Of a DNA stretch of 64,000 nt, positions 11,840 to 21,227 are shown in pieces. The position numbers and the translations under genes are program-made. This DNA is from Sporosarcina sp. D27 (GTDB lineage: Bacteria; Bacillota; Bacilli; Bacillales_A; Planococcaceae), in the NCBI RefSeq assembly GCF_000586555.1, contig NZ_AZUC01000060.1, forward strand, positions 1-64,000, in the 5' to 3' direction. Within the stretch, counting starts at the first letter, position 1; every line of letters begins with the position of its first letter. The notes below the pieces were generated by a model. It saw only the letters and a program-made list of their open reading frames with translations. It did not search any database and was not told the DNA's origin.

Positions 11840-13249
11840 ATGGTAAAAACAATTATTGAAAAGGTTTGGGATCGACATGTCGTGACAGAAGAAGAAGGGA
11901 AACCGGACTTACTCTACATCGACCTCCATCTCCTCCATGAAGTGACATCTCCGCAAGCATTTGAAGGATTACGTCTTGCAGGGCGGAAAGTGCGACGTCC
12001 GGAACGGTGTTATGCGACGATGGATCATAATGTACCGACACGTAATATTGAAACTGTCAGCGATCCGACCGCTCAGAAACAAATGACGACACTTGAAAAG
12101 AACTGCGAAGAATTCGGGATTGAACTTGCGCATATGACGCATCCAGACCAAGGGATTGTCCACATTATCGGGCCTGAACTAGGTCTTACACAACCTGGCC
12201 GCACAATTGTTTGTGGAGACAGTCATACATCTACACACGGTGCGTTTGGCGCGATTGCTTTTGGAATAGGTACGAGTGAAGTGGAGCACGTACTTTCTAC
12301 ACAAACCCTTTGGCAGAATCGACCGAAAACAATGGAAGTGAAGATTTTCGGAAAATTAGGAACGGGAGTCACTGCGAAAGATGTCATCCTAGCCGTCATT
12401 GCAAAATTTGGAATTGACGTTGGTACTGGTCATATCATTGAATTCACCGGTGAAGCCATCCGTAACCTTTCAATGGAGGAGCGGATGACCATTTGTAATA
12501 TGTCGATCGAAGCTGGAGCGAAAGCGGGGTTGATCAGCCCGGATGAAACGACTGTTGAGTACTTAAGAGGCCGTCGTCACGTTCCCGACGGAGAAGAATT
12601 TGAAGCGGTTGCTGCAGAATGGCTATCACTAGCGACTGATGAAGGTGCAGTCTATGACACGACACTTACACTAGATGCAGCTGCCATTGAACCGTATGTA
12701 ACATGGGGAACGAACCCTGCAATGGGAACAGGAATTAGCGGACACGTTCCATACGCATCCGATTATGCATCACCATCTGACAAAGAAGCATTGAAAAAAG
12801 CGATAACTTATATGGGACTGGAAGAAGGCATGCCACTATCCGATATTTCCATTCAGCACGTCTTTATCGGATCGTGTACCAATGCTCGTCTAAGTGACTT
12901 GCGTGCAGCTGCAGCAATTGTGGAAGGTCAACATGTCCATCCGAGTGTAACTGCGATTGTCGTACCAGGATCCCGTTCTGTAAAACGGCTTGCAGAACAA
13001 GAAGGACTTGATGAAGTATTCAAAGCAGCCGGATTCGAATGGAGAGAGTCGGGATGCAGTATGTGTCTAGCGATGAATGATGATGTTGTACCTGCGGGCG
13101 AACGGTGTGCATCCACATCGAATCGGAACTTTGAAGGACGACAAGGTGCAGGAGCACGGACGCATCTCGTCAGTCCAGCGATGGCGGCGGCTGCTGCGAT
13201 TGCAGGGCGATTTACAGATATTCGGAAAGTACCTGTTCTGCAGGACTGA
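11840..13249 (+). CDS. leuC: 3-isopropylmalate dehydratase, large subunit
   Basis: 469 residues. An aconitase-family [4Fe-4S] enzyme that works with LeuD. Cluster ligands are in [12 protein letters not shown] and [32 protein letters not shown] is the substrate region. I chose ATG 11840 ([15 protein letters not shown]): AAAGGGG lies upstream and the usual N-terminus begins here, not at the in-frame ATG 11810. Confidence 0.97.
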   Translation: MVKTIIEKVWDRHVVTEEEGKPDLLYIDLHLLHEVTSPQAFEGLRLAGRKVRRPERCYATMDHNVPTRNIETVSDPTAQKQMTTLEKNCEEFGIELAHMTHPDQGIVHIIGPELGLTQPGRTIVCGDSHTSTHGAFGAIAFGIGTSEVEHVLSTQTLWQNRPKTMEVKIFGKLGTGVTAKDVILAVIAKFGIDVGTGHIIEFTGEAIRNLSMEERMTICNMSIEAGAKAGLISPDETTVEYLRGRRHVPDGEEFEAVAAEWLSLATDEGAVYDTTLTLDAAAIEPYVTWGTNPAMGTGISGHVPYASDYASPSDKEALKKAITYMGLEEGMPLSDISIQHVFIGSCTNARLSDLRAAAAIVEGQHVHPSVTAIVVPGSRSVKRLAEQEGLDEVFKAAGFEWRESGCSMCLAMNDDVVPAGERCASTSNRNFEGRQGAGARTHLVSPAMAAAAAIAGRFTDIRKVPVLQD

Positions 13250-13264
13250 AGGGAGGAGCATTTC

Positions 13265-13855
13265 ATGGAACCGATTAATGTTGTCACAAGTATCATGACC
13301 CCGTTAGACCGAAAAAACGTCGATACGGACCAAATCATTTCCAAAGAGTTTTTGAAGCGAATTGAAAGAACAGGATTCGGGAAGTATTTGTTTTATCATT
13401 GGCGTTTTGATAGCGAAGGTAAAGCCAATACTGATTTCGTTCTCAACGATTCTAGATTTGAAGGTTCACAGATCTTAGTAGCGGATGAAAACTTTGGTTG
13501 TGGCTCCTCCCGGGAACACGCTCCATGGGCCATTCTGGACTACGGATTCCGAGTGGTTATCGCACCAGGATTTGCGGATATCTTCTATAATAACTGTTTC
13601 AAAAATGGCATCTTACCGATACGACTTACTCAAAACGAAATCGATTCCTTACTCGCAGACGGCCAAAAGATTCCTGTTGAGCTCACTGTGAACTTGGAGA
13701 AACAAACGGTTACACGGAAAGATACGGGAGCGATTCTCCCCTTTAACATCGACCCGTATTCCCGGCAGATGTTGCTGAATGGTTGGGACGAAATTTCGCT
13801 CACATTCCAATATGAAGACCAAATTGCTGCGTATGAAGAACGTATGGCCCGTTGA
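13265..13855 (+). CDS. leuD: 3-isopropylmalate dehydratase, small subunit
   Basis: 196 residues. The swivel-domain partner of LeuC, with signature ADENFGCGSSREHAPWAILD and the early motif DTDQIISKEFLKRI. It starts 15 nt after leuC behind GGGAGGAG. It is the last gene of the operon, and its stop codon lies within the terminator stem. Confidence 0.97.
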   Translation: MEPINVVTSIMTPLDRKNVDTDQIISKEFLKRIERTGFGKYLFYHWRFDSEGKANTDFVLNDSRFEGSQILVADENFGCGSSREHAPWAILDYGFRVVIAPGFADIFYNNCFKNGILPIRLTQNEIDSLLADGQKIPVELTVNLEKQTVTRKDTGAILPFNIDPYSRQMLLNGWDEISLTFQYEDQIAAYEERMAR

Positions 13856-13872
13856 GATAACGGGCTTTTTTT
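13847..13872 (+). terminator. Terminator of the ilv-leu operon
   Basis: GCCCGTT (13847-13853) pairs with AACGGGC (13859-13865), followed by seven T. The stem overlaps the leuD stop. Confidence 0.85.
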
Positions 13873-13945
13873 CGTAATAAAGGATATTCCTAGAACCATG
13901 TCGAAATTTTGTAAGCACAACAATCTGATTATTGGGGGAATTTGA

Positions 13946-15118
13946 TTGAGAAATGAAGATTTGTTACTCATACCTGGACCGACGCCGGTCGTCGATTCCA
14001 TTTACGATGCATTGGGGGAGGAAACTCGTGCACATACAGATCCACGATTTGTAAGCCGGTTTAAATCTGCCATTGAGCGTACAAAGCGAATTTTGAATAC
14101 GGATGGGGAAGTATTTATCGTCGCTGGATCTGGAACACTTGCAATGGAAATGGCGCTCGTAAATACGATTGCACCTGGTGAGCGGCTTTTGATCATCAGC
14201 CATGGTTATTTCGGAGATCGCTTTATTAAACTGGGGCAAGCATTCGGGATTCAAATTGATCTGCTGCAGGCAGAGTGGGGCAAGCAAGTGGATTTGAAGC
14301 ATGTCAAAGAGCATTTAGAGAAAAACAAATACAAAGCAGTTACTGTGACACACGCAGATACGTCAACTGGTGTTCAAGCGAACCTAGTGGAACTAATTCC
14401 CCTCATTAAACAGCATGGTGCCTTGGCTATCGTTGACGGGGTATGTGCAACCACGGCTATGCCGGAGGATATGCTACACAATTATGCAGGTCCGGACACA
14501 GCGATTGACATTGTCTTAACGGGTTCGCAAAAAGCAATTGGAGTCCCTCCAGGCGTTGGCATCGTAGCATTTAGCCATGCTGCACTTAAAGCACGTAACG
14601 AAATGGAATCGGTATCTGCCTACTATTGTGATATCCACAACTGGATTCCTGTCATGCATGATCCATCAAAATACTTTGCAACACCACCTGTCAATATGAT
14701 CTACGCGCTTGAAGAAGGATTACGTATTGTTGAAGAAGAAGGTCTCAATGAACGTTACGTTCGGCATGAAGCTTATGGACGTGCGGTCCGTTCCGCATTA
14801 CGAATTTATGGGATGGTGCCGCTGGCTGAAGAAAAAGACGCTGCACCAACTCTTAGCTGCATCTACTATCCAGAAGGAGTAGACGACGCGAAGTTCCGTG
14901 CAGAGCTTGCGAAAGAAGGCGTAATCTTATCCGGTGCACTTGCTCATCTCGCTGGAAAAGCTTTTAGGATCGGTCATATGGGAAATACGACTCCAGAAAT
15001 GCTGGAGACTGCTATCCGAAAAATTGGCCAAGCTTTGCGAAATGGTGGTTATGAAGTGGTGGTTGAAGAGGCAGTGGCCGTTCTGCAAGAAACATTGAGT
15101 TCATTGTCTGTGAAATGA
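13946..15118 (+). CDS. Class V aminotransferase (alanine–glyoxylate / serine–pyruvate type)
   Basis: 390 residues. A PLP enzyme of the AGXT/PucG group; an amino group is probably transferred to glyoxylate or pyruvate. The N-terminus LLLIPGPTPV is typical. GSGTLAMEMAL is the cofactor phosphate-binding loop, DGVCATTAMPED carries the PLP-contacting Asp, and the Schiff-base Lys is in TGSQKAIGVPPG. The start is TTG 13946 with GGGGGAA 5 nt upstream; no better ATG exists. It has its own terminator and no purine or photorespiratory genes nearby, so the substrate is uncertain. Confidence 0.85.
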   Translation: MRNEDLLLIPGPTPVVDSIYDALGEETRAHTDPRFVSRFKSAIERTKRILNTDGEVFIVAGSGTLAMEMALVNTIAPGERLLIISHGYFGDRFIKLGQAFGIQIDLLQAEWGKQVDLKHVKEHLEKNKYKAVTVTHADTSTGVQANLVELIPLIKQHGALAIVDGVCATTAMPEDMLHNYAGPDTAIDIVLTGSQKAIGVPPGVGIVAFSHAALKARNEMESVSAYYCDIHNWIPVMHDPSKYFATPPVNMIYALEEGLRIVEEEGLNERYVRHEAYGRAVRSALRIYGMVPLAEEKDAAPTLSCIYYPEGVDDAKFRAELAKEGVILSGALAHLAGKAFRIGHMGNTTPEMLETAIRKIGQALRNGGYEVVVEEAVAVLQETLSSLSVK

Positions 15119-15167
15119 GAAGAACTCCTAGTCTAATGTAGAAGTTTTAAATTTAAAAAACAAAATG

Positions 15168-15206
15168 AAAGCATTGGATTCCACAAGTGGATTCCAATGC
15201 TTTTTT
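15168..15206 (+). terminator. Terminator of the aminotransferase gene
   Basis: AAAGCATTGGATTCCAC pairs perfectly with GTGGATTCCAATGCTTT (loop AA), followed by T residues. A weaker hairpin (ATAAC...GTTAT) follows at about 15239-15265. Nothing else is seen up to 15368. Confidence 0.9.
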
Positions 15207-15379
15207 CGTTATTTGGCCCATCTAGCGCTTTAAGATTTATAACTCTCATAATAGAGAGGGTTATTTTCTAGTTCACTAGGCATCTCCCATTTCCAACCGG
15301 ACAATAAACCATATACTAGAGGACATAGTTGGATATTACCCATAGATAGCCATGGAAATGAATTGAATGAGGTGGGGAG

Positions 15380-16783
15380 ATGAATGAAGAAAAGCAGAAA
15401 TTTGAAGAAGACGATGGGAAGTCATTTCCTGGACAAACATATTCTGAAGTCCTACTAAAACCGCTGTTCGAACTTCAAAAAAAGCATTTATTTCACGCAA
15501 TGCTTGCGGTACATCGTGCACATACGATTATGCTTGCAGAACAGAACATTATAAAAGAGGCAGAGGCTGAAAGAGTGTTAGAGGCAATCGAAGAAATTTT
15601 TAATATGGATAAAGCTGATTTCATTTATACAGCAGCATATGAAGACCTATTCTTCCTAGTAGAATCTAAAATCGGAGACATGATCGGTGACGATTTAGCA
15701 GGGAAAATGCACATTGCTAAAAGTCGTAATGACATGGGAGAAGCCATGTATCGCATTGTGTTACGGGAGCACTTGCAAGATACGATTGACTTAGCAGAAA
15801 CATTGGCGTCCACACTTTTGAGTCAAGCTGAGTATCATGTTGAAACCGTTATGCCTGCCCATACGCATACACAACCTGCCCAACCTACAACATTCGGACA
15901 TTATCTTGTAGCGATCTATGACGGGCTCTACCGGGATATTGAGCGTCTGGAACGAGCAAGGACGGTTGTCAACCAATCTCCTATGGGAGCAGCTGCAATA
16001 ACGACAACAGGATTCCCGATTAGTCGAGAGCGAATGGTAGAATTACTAAATTTCGAAGGATTGGTTGAGAATTCTTATGATGCGATTGGTGCGGGTGACT
16101 ATTTGCTGGAAGCTGCACAAAGTTTAATCAGTTTGATGACCAACATCGGTCGGTGGGTGCAAGAGCTCTTGCGGATGGCATCTAAAGAAGTGGGGCTATT
16201 ACGTGTTTCCGATGCATACGTGCAAATCAGTAGTATTATGCCACAGAAACGCAATCCGGTGTCGCTTGAACACTCGCGTTCCCTTGCTTCGAGTGCTCTA
16301 GCCGAAGGGCTTGCCGTGCTACACATGATTCACAACACTCCTTTTGGTGATATCAATGATACTGAAGATGATTTACAACCACATTTATATAAGGGGTTTC
16401 AGAAAGCGGATCGAGTTTTGAAGCTGTTGAATGCTGTCATGATCACAATGGAATTCGATAAGGAACATGCCCATCAACAAGCGAGAGAGAATATGATTAC
16501 GATTACTGAACTCGCGGATATGTTATCTAGAGACTATGACATTTCGTTTCGTCAAGCACATGGTAAAGCGGCTATTGTTGCTAAACGTGCTATGACGCTT
16601 CAGAAAGAGTTATATGAATTACCTGTGGAGCTTGTCAATGAATGGTTAGAAGATGTAGCTCTATCTGAAACAGACTGGCAGGCAATTATAGATCCTGTAG
16701 TTTTCGTTGAACGCCGAAGTATCACTGGAGGCCCCAACCCTAATACAGTACGGGAAATGATTGCAAAGCGGAAGAGACAATAG
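15380..16783 (+). CDS. Argininosuccinate-lyase-like enzyme (orphan, divergent)
   Basis: 467 residues of the aspartase/fumarase superfamily, closest in layout to ArgH: AKSRNDMGEAMYRIVLREHL (substrate Arg/Asn region), PAHTHTQPAQPTTFGHY (general-acid His), and the flexible loop SSIMPQKRNPVSLEHSRS. Two departures from true ArgH are visible. The N-terminal 'WGGRF' motif is replaced by GKSFPGQTYSEV, and the loop starts QISSIMP instead of TGSSxMP. There is no argG or other arginine gene in the window. Known ArgH-like relatives act on other C–N adducts of fumarate, so a different substrate is likely (inference). The start ATG 15380 follows GAGGTGGGG. Confidence 0.8.
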   Translation: MNEEKQKFEEDDGKSFPGQTYSEVLLKPLFELQKKHLFHAMLAVHRAHTIMLAEQNIIKEAEAERVLEAIEEIFNMDKADFIYTAAYEDLFFLVESKIGDMIGDDLAGKMHIAKSRNDMGEAMYRIVLREHLQDTIDLAETLASTLLSQAEYHVETVMPAHTHTQPAQPTTFGHYLVAIYDGLYRDIERLERARTVVNQSPMGAAAITTTGFPISRERMVELLNFEGLVENSYDAIGAGDYLLEAAQSLISLMTNIGRWVQELLRMASKEVGLLRVSDAYVQISSIMPQKRNPVSLEHSRSLASSALAEGLAVLHMIHNTPFGDINDTEDDLQPHLYKGFQKADRVLKLLNAVMITMEFDKEHAHQQARENMITITELADMLSRDYDISFRQAHGKAAIVAKRAMTLQKELYELPVELVNEWLEDVALSETDWQAIIDPVVFVERRSITGGPNPNTVREMIAKRKRQ

Positions 16784-16872
16784 ATTGTAAAAAAATAATA
16801 GAGTTGCGAAACCTTAGCAGATAGTATCATTTTTTAGAAACGGTAGGTTCATCGTCAACAGATGATTAGGAA

Positions 16873-16906
16873 ACCGCGCGAGTGCTATGCTTGCGTGGTT
16901 TTTTCA
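16873..16906 (+). terminator. Terminator after the lyase-like gene
   Basis: CCGCGCGAG pairs with CTTGCGTGG (two G·U pairs), followed by six T. The following 160 bp hold a TATAAT at 16991-16996 and nothing else recognised. Confidence 0.75.
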
Positions 16907-17073
16907 TGCTCTCATAAAAAAATGGGCATTACGGGAATGATGAATTTTTAAAAGTGGTCGAAAAGTAGTGATTTATTCTTAATTAACAGATATAATCGAA
17001 CTAGTCATAATTATTCAGACGATTGGTAAAGTTCGTCGTTTCTGAAAAAAGAGATAAAATCGGGGTGGAATGG

Positions 17074-18762
17074 GTGAAACGAACAATTGCTGGGAAGTTA
17101 CGAAAAGGGTTTGGCTTATTACTTGCGTTGCTAGTTGTAATTGGGGTAGCTAGCATTCTGTTACTTTTAAAATTGAATAGTGATTATAGGCATATGCTCG
17201 ATAATGAAGTGCATAAAGTGGATATTGTAGACGAGTTCGTACTGAAACAAGAACAAATGCAAAGTAAAATTAGAGGATATTTGCTTTATCAGGATGAAAC
17301 GCTACTTGACGAACGTCAAGAAAACTACGAACGTTCTGAGCAACTCATCCAAGAGTTAGGGAAGATGATGAAAGGCGCTAAAATGAAGAAAGAATACGAA
17401 GCGCTTGTTGACTCGAACAAAAAGTCGATGACTCTTCAAAATAATATCGTCGATAACTTGGAACAAGGGAAAGATGATATCGCAAAATGGATGTCAGAAG
17501 CATCTAAGGATGTTGGAAATGTTGTTATGACACGTGCTGATACGATTAAAGATAACCAATACAAAGAACTAGAAAAGAAACGAAAAGAAGTCAATCAGAT
17601 GATGACGCAACTGACGATCATCATTGCGGCAATCATAATCATCGCAGTAGTGGTAGGTATCCTGATTTCTCAACGCATTAGCCGCTCAATCACGAAACCT
17701 GTTGGCATCGTAACGGAAGGGCTACACCAAATTGCGGATGGGAATTTCTCCATCGATCCACTCGTCGTGCGTAGCAAAGACGAAATCGGAGAAATGGCGG
17801 TCGCGTTCAATAAAATGGGTGCAGATGTAGCAAACATGATCCGCAAAATTAACGTCTCTGCGGAACAGTTGGCAATGCAATCCGAGGAGTTATCCGCAAG
17901 CTCTGAAGAAAGCTTGGCGTCGTCGGAGTTAATCGCAAGTACTGCAGAAAAACAACTCGAGGGCAGTGAGCGTCAGCAGCGGATAACAGACCAATCTACA
18001 CAATCCATGAATGAGCTGTCTGTTGGGGTTGGAGAAATCTCAGAAAGCAATGAGGACATGTTACGGTCTGCAGAAGCAGTTACACAACTTGTTGGTAAAG
18101 GCTCGGCATCTATGGATGAGGTCGTCGAAGAGATGAAAACCATTCGGGAAACGATACAAGAAACTGCGACAATCATGAAAGAGATGGCAGATCACTCTTC
18201 TGAAATTGAAAAAGTGACGGCTATTATTACAGGAATCGCTGAGCAAACGAACTTGTTGGCCCTTAACGCAGCGATCGAAGCAGCTCGTGCAGGAGATGCA
18301 GGAAAAGGATTCGCGGTTGTTGCAGATGAAGTCCGAAAACTTGCAGAGCAATCCAAGAAGTCTGCATCAGAGATTGGAACTATGGTCAGTGACATTCAAG
18401 TATACTCAAAGAAAGCAACGAAATCGATTGAAACCGGAAGTGAAAAAGTTAAAAATGGCATGAAAGCAACAGCGGAGTCCAACGCGGTATTCAAAGACAT
18501 CCAACAAGCAGTAGGGGATGTATCCGAAAAGGTTGAAACGGTTTCTGCAGCAATTGAAGAGATCCAAGCTATGGCAGATGAAGTAACAGACGGAGCACGT
18601 GAAGTTCAACGGTTAATCGGACAAGCTGCTGCTTCAGCGACGGAAACAAGCTCAGCAACGGAAGAACAGCTCGCAGTAAGCCAAGAGATTAGTGCGAGCG
18701 CACAAAGCCTTACACGCCTCGCAGACGAGCTCCAACAAGAGGTTAGTAGATTTCAAGTATAA
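17074..18762 (+). CDS. Methyl-accepting chemotaxis protein (second of three)
   Basis: 562 residues. TM1 at about 12-32 ([19 protein letters not shown]), an extracellular helical domain, TM2 at about 180-200 ([17 protein letters not shown]), then HAMP and signalling domain. The hairpin tip [20 protein letters not shown] lies near 390. I chose GTG 17074 ([14 protein letters not shown]) because GGGGTGG lies 5 nt upstream; a TTG at 17023 would add 17 polar residues unlike other receptors. I see no σD promoter before it, only a TATAAT at 16991. Ligand unknown. Confidence 0.9.
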   Translation: MKRTIAGKLRKGFGLLLALLVVIGVASILLLLKLNSDYRHMLDNEVHKVDIVDEFVLKQEQMQSKIRGYLLYQDETLLDERQENYERSEQLIQELGKMMKGAKMKKEYEALVDSNKKSMTLQNNIVDNLEQGKDDIAKWMSEASKDVGNVVMTRADTIKDNQYKELEKKRKEVNQMMTQLTIIIAAIIIIAVVVGILISQRISRSITKPVGIVTEGLHQIADGNFSIDPLVVRSKDEIGEMAVAFNKMGADVANMIRKINVSAEQLAMQSEELSASSEESLASSELIASTAEKQLEGSERQQRITDQSTQSMNELSVGVGEISESNEDMLRSAEAVTQLVGKGSASMDEVVEEMKTIRETIQETATIMKEMADHSSEIEKVTAIITGIAEQTNLLALNAAIEAARAGDAGKGFAVVADEVRKLAEQSKKSASEIGTMVSDIQVYSKKATKSIETGSEKVKNGMKATAESNAVFKDIQQAVGDVSEKVETVSAAIEEIQAMADEVTDGAREVQRLIGQAAASATETSSATEEQLAVSQEISASAQSLTRLADELQQEVSRFQV

Positions 18763-18770
18763 AGAATCAT

Positions 18771-18815
18771 AAAAAGCGCATTCCCCGCATATGATGAGGG
18801 GAATGCGCTTTTGCT
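18771..18815 (+). terminator. Terminator of the second chemoreceptor gene
   Basis: AAAAGCGCATTCCCC pairs with GGGGAATGCGCTTTT around an 11-nt loop. The symmetry allows bidirectional use. Confidence 0.85.
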
Positions 18816-18865
18816 ATGCAATGAAATCAGACAAAGTAAATAATTTCCGAAAATAAGTTTAATAA

Positions 18866-18907
18866 AACAAAAACGTGGAATTCTCTATAGTAAGAGAGTT
18901 CCACGTT
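18866..18907 (-). terminator. Terminator of the NlpC/P60 gene
   Basis: On the minus strand AACGTGGAACTCTCT pairs with AGAGAATTCCACGTT and is followed by a T-rich run. It lies 9 nt after the gene. Confidence 0.8.
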
Positions 18908-18915
18908 CGCTAATA

Positions 18916-19818
18916 TTATTTAAGGTTGTCCAAAAAGCGTTGCATGTCCTGGATTTTAACTTTATCGTCAACACCGAAGTTTCCATTTGTGTAACCAGCC
19001 GTTACATGATTTGAATAGAGAGCACCAACATATTTCAATGCCCAGTAATCAGAAGGGACGTCTTTAAACGGAACTTCAGTTGAAGTAGAAAGTTCGAATG
19101 CATCCGTAAGTACTTTCGCCATTTGTGAACGAGTCAACGGATCATTTGGATTAAATCTACCACTGTTGCTTCCACTAAAGATACCTGCTTCAGCAGCAGC
19201 CATAATTTCGTTATAGTAAGGTGTTTTTGAGTTAACGTCAGAGAAACTCATATCACTACCAGTTCTGTGAAGACCTAGTGTTTTAACAACGATGTTAGCG
19301 ACTTGTCCACGTGTTGCATAAGTTACAGTTGGTGTTGGTTTTGAAGCAACAGATGTTTCACCAAATGTAGCAGGACGTTTTGCGCCTACATAACGGCTCT
19401 TCCAGTAATAGGGATCGTTAAGAGATGAAATTGTAACACCCTTACTAGTTGACGCGTGAATGAATTTGCTAGAACCGATATAGATTCCGACGTGTGAGAC
19501 ACCGCGGCCGCTTGTGTTGAAGAAGACAAGATCGCCAGTAGTCAAATTGCTTTTCGAAACGGATTTACCTTTTTGGTATTGTTGTCCAGTTGTACGTGGT
19601 AGAGAAGATCCACTCTTTTTGAAAACGAGTTGTGTATATGCTGAACAATCGATTCCGGAAGTAGTTGTTCCCCCGTAACGATAAGGTGTACCTATGTAAT
19701 TTTTAGCTGTACTTACCAAGTCAGTTGCAGAAAGTGTTGCAGCAGAAGCCATAGACGGTACGGACGTTGAAATTACTAAACTGGCGATTCCAAATGCCAA
19801 GAGACGTTTCAGTTTCAT
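18916..19818 (-). CDS. Secreted NlpC/P60 cell-wall hydrolase with SLH anchor
   Basis: 300 residues. Signal peptide 1-26 (hydrophobic core, SMASA cleavage). The NlpC/P60 domain covers about 30-150 with Cys58 (GIDCSAY), His109 (GVSHVG) and His121 (FIHAST), the papain-like triad of D,L-endopeptidases cutting peptidoglycan stem peptides. Two SLH-type modules follow (about 165-225, TRGQVANIVVK...FSDV; about 227-295, TRSQMAKVLTDAF...FKDV) and should hold it on wall polymer. Two rather than three SLH modules is short. The promoter carries a WalR-type repeat, so expression is probably tied to wall growth. Its S-layer-type anchoring fits the secA2/slaP genes at 30 kb. Confidence 0.92.
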   Translation of the reverse strand: MKLKRLLAFGIASLVISTSVPSMASAATLSATDLVSTAKNYIGTPYRYGGTTTSGIDCSAYTQLVFKKSGSSLPRTTGQQYQKGKSVSKSNLTTGDLVFFNTSGRGVSHVGIYIGSSKFIHASTSKGVTISSLNDPYYWKSRYVGAKRPATFGETSVASKPTPTVTYATRGQVANIVVKTLGLHRTGSDMSFSDVNSKTPYYNEIMAAAEAGIFSGSNSGRFNPNDPLTRSQMAKVLTDAFELSTSTEVPFKDVPSDYWALKYVGALYSNHVTAGYTNGNFGVDDKVKIQDMQRFLDNLK

Positions 19819-19879
19819 AAGTTCTCAGTTTCCCCTTTCGCACCGTATCAAGGACAGTGTCTTTATCTGTGAATATCTT

Positions 19880-19930
19880 AGCATAGGATAAACCTCATTT
19901 CCGTTACAGTTATATTACAATGATGTTACA
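19880..19930 (-). promoter_or_regulatory. Promoter with a triple WalR (YycF) box before the NlpC/P60 gene
   Basis: On the minus strand, from 19930 down, three hexamers TGTAAC, TGTAAT, TGTAAC occur, each separated by exactly 5 nt. The WalR consensus is TGTWAH-N5-TGTWAH. The last hexamer (19908-19903) sits in the -35 position, 17 nt before TATGCT (19885-19880). WalRK controls wall hydrolases of this class in B. subtilis and S. aureus. The sign of regulation here is uncertain. Confidence 0.75.
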
Positions 19931-19961
19931 AATGGTCGCTTCATGTATAAAAGACTGATTT

Positions 19962-20008
19962 AACGCTGTTTATCGGATAATAATTCCGATGGAAGCGTTT
20001 TTATTTTT
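19962..20008 (+). terminator. Orphan terminator-like hairpin upstream of the glycosyltransferase
   Basis: AACGCT and AGCGTT close a stem enclosing ATCGGA/TCCGAT, followed by TTTTTATTTTT. No plus-strand gene precedes it, because the divergent NlpC gene starts at 19818. It may be a leader attenuator or a leftover. The rest of 19931-20118 shows nothing recognised. Confidence 0.5.
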
Positions 20009-20118
20009 GTGCGAAATTGCTATGAAACGTGAAAAAAACACGAAATTACTGTATCTTTGTAACCAAACGTATTGAAATGCTGGACCTATTATGTGGAATC
20101 TGGCAGAACGGAGCTGAC

Positions 20119-21213
20119 ATGAAAAAAATTGTAGTATTTAGCAATATGTATCCATCTGCGGAACACCCAACGTACGGGATTTTTGTTAGAAACCAAGTTG
20201 AACTACTTAAAAAATCAGGCGTCATGGTAGATGTAAAAGTAATTGATAATCCAAAAGGCGGTAAAGTGCAATCTCTATTAAAATATGGGAAATGGCTTGC
20301 TAGCTCGGTTCTTTATCTAATGGGGAATCGTCGGAAACTCGCATTAACGCACGCTCACTATGCGTTTCCGACAGGACTTCTTTCATTAATAGGAAAACGT
20401 TTGTTTAAACTTCCTTACGTCGTGACGGTTCATGGCGGGGATATCGACAAAATGGCGAAAAAGAGCGCGCGAATTGCTGGGCTAACTCAAACAATTCTTC
20501 AGGAAGCATCTCATGTAGTTACAGTTGGGGAACGTCTGAAACAAGAAGTTGTTACAAACTTCGGCGTATCTGAAACAAATGTAACAGTGATGAGTATGGG
20601 AGTAGACCGGACAGTATTTCATCCTTTAGCTAGAAATGCGGTACGTGATGAACTAAATTTACCGAAGAGTGAGCGTGTAATCTTATTTATAGGCAACTTG
20701 ATCCGGGAAAAAGGGGTTCTTGAATTAGTACAGGCATTCGCGTCTATACAAAATTCCTTACCAGAAGTTTCGCTACATCTATTAGGCTCTTCAAAGTCAG
20801 CTACTTTTGTAGAAGAGGTCAAACAGTACATTACGACTCACCAAATTGAAGGTGTACACTTTGAAGGCACGAAAACTCAGCATGAACTTGCTAAGTGGCT
20901 AGCAGCAGCGGATGTTCTAGCGCTCCCTTCCTACCATGAAGGATTTGGACTTGTTGCCCTTGAATCGATGGCTTCGGGCACCCCTGTAGTTGCATCTGAC
21001 GTTGGAGGATTGTCGTATTTGTTAGCGGATGATGCTGGGATTCTGGTGCCACCACGTGATGTGGAAAGTCTTGCAGGAGGATTACTTCAAGCACTTTCTG
21101 CTGATGAAGCAAGTAATGTTGCTCAGAGAGAAGAAATCGTTCATGAACATTCCTATGAGATGATTTTGGAGAAAATGTTGAAGATATATGGGGAAACAGA
21201 ACGTACACGGTAA
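20119..21213 (+). CDS. Glycosyltransferase family 4 (GT-B)
   Basis: 364 residues, retaining GT-B fold. The N-terminal acceptor domain begins MKKIVVFSNMYPSAEHPTYG. The C-terminal nucleotide-sugar domain has GNLIREKGVLELVQAF and the E-x7-E region YHEGFGLVALESMASGTPVV. I chose ATG 20119 with GGAG 7 nt upstream; the longer frame from 20029 has an atypical N-terminus. It is followed after 14 nt by an M20 hydrolase gene, probably cotranscribed. Sugar and acceptor cannot be told. Confidence 0.88.
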   Translation: MKKIVVFSNMYPSAEHPTYGIFVRNQVELLKKSGVMVDVKVIDNPKGGKVQSLLKYGKWLASSVLYLMGNRRKLALTHAHYAFPTGLLSLIGKRLFKLPYVVTVHGGDIDKMAKKSARIAGLTQTILQEASHVVTVGERLKQEVVTNFGVSETNVTVMSMGVDRTVFHPLARNAVRDELNLPKSERVILFIGNLIREKGVLELVQAFASIQNSLPEVSLHLLGSSKSATFVEEVKQYITTHQIEGVHFEGTKTQHELAKWLAAADVLALPSYHEGFGLVALESMASGTPVVASDVGGLSYLLADDAGILVPPRDVESLAGGLLQALSADEASNVAQREEIVHEHSYEMILEKMLKIYGETERTR

Positions 21214-21227
21214 AGGGGGATAAGGGA

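Noticed and set aside
19819-19960. c-di-AMP (ydaO-type) riboswitch before the NlpC/P60 gene
   Set aside because: Such genes often carry one, but the leader here is about 60 nt and lacks the conserved motifs; the promoter shows WalR boxes instead.
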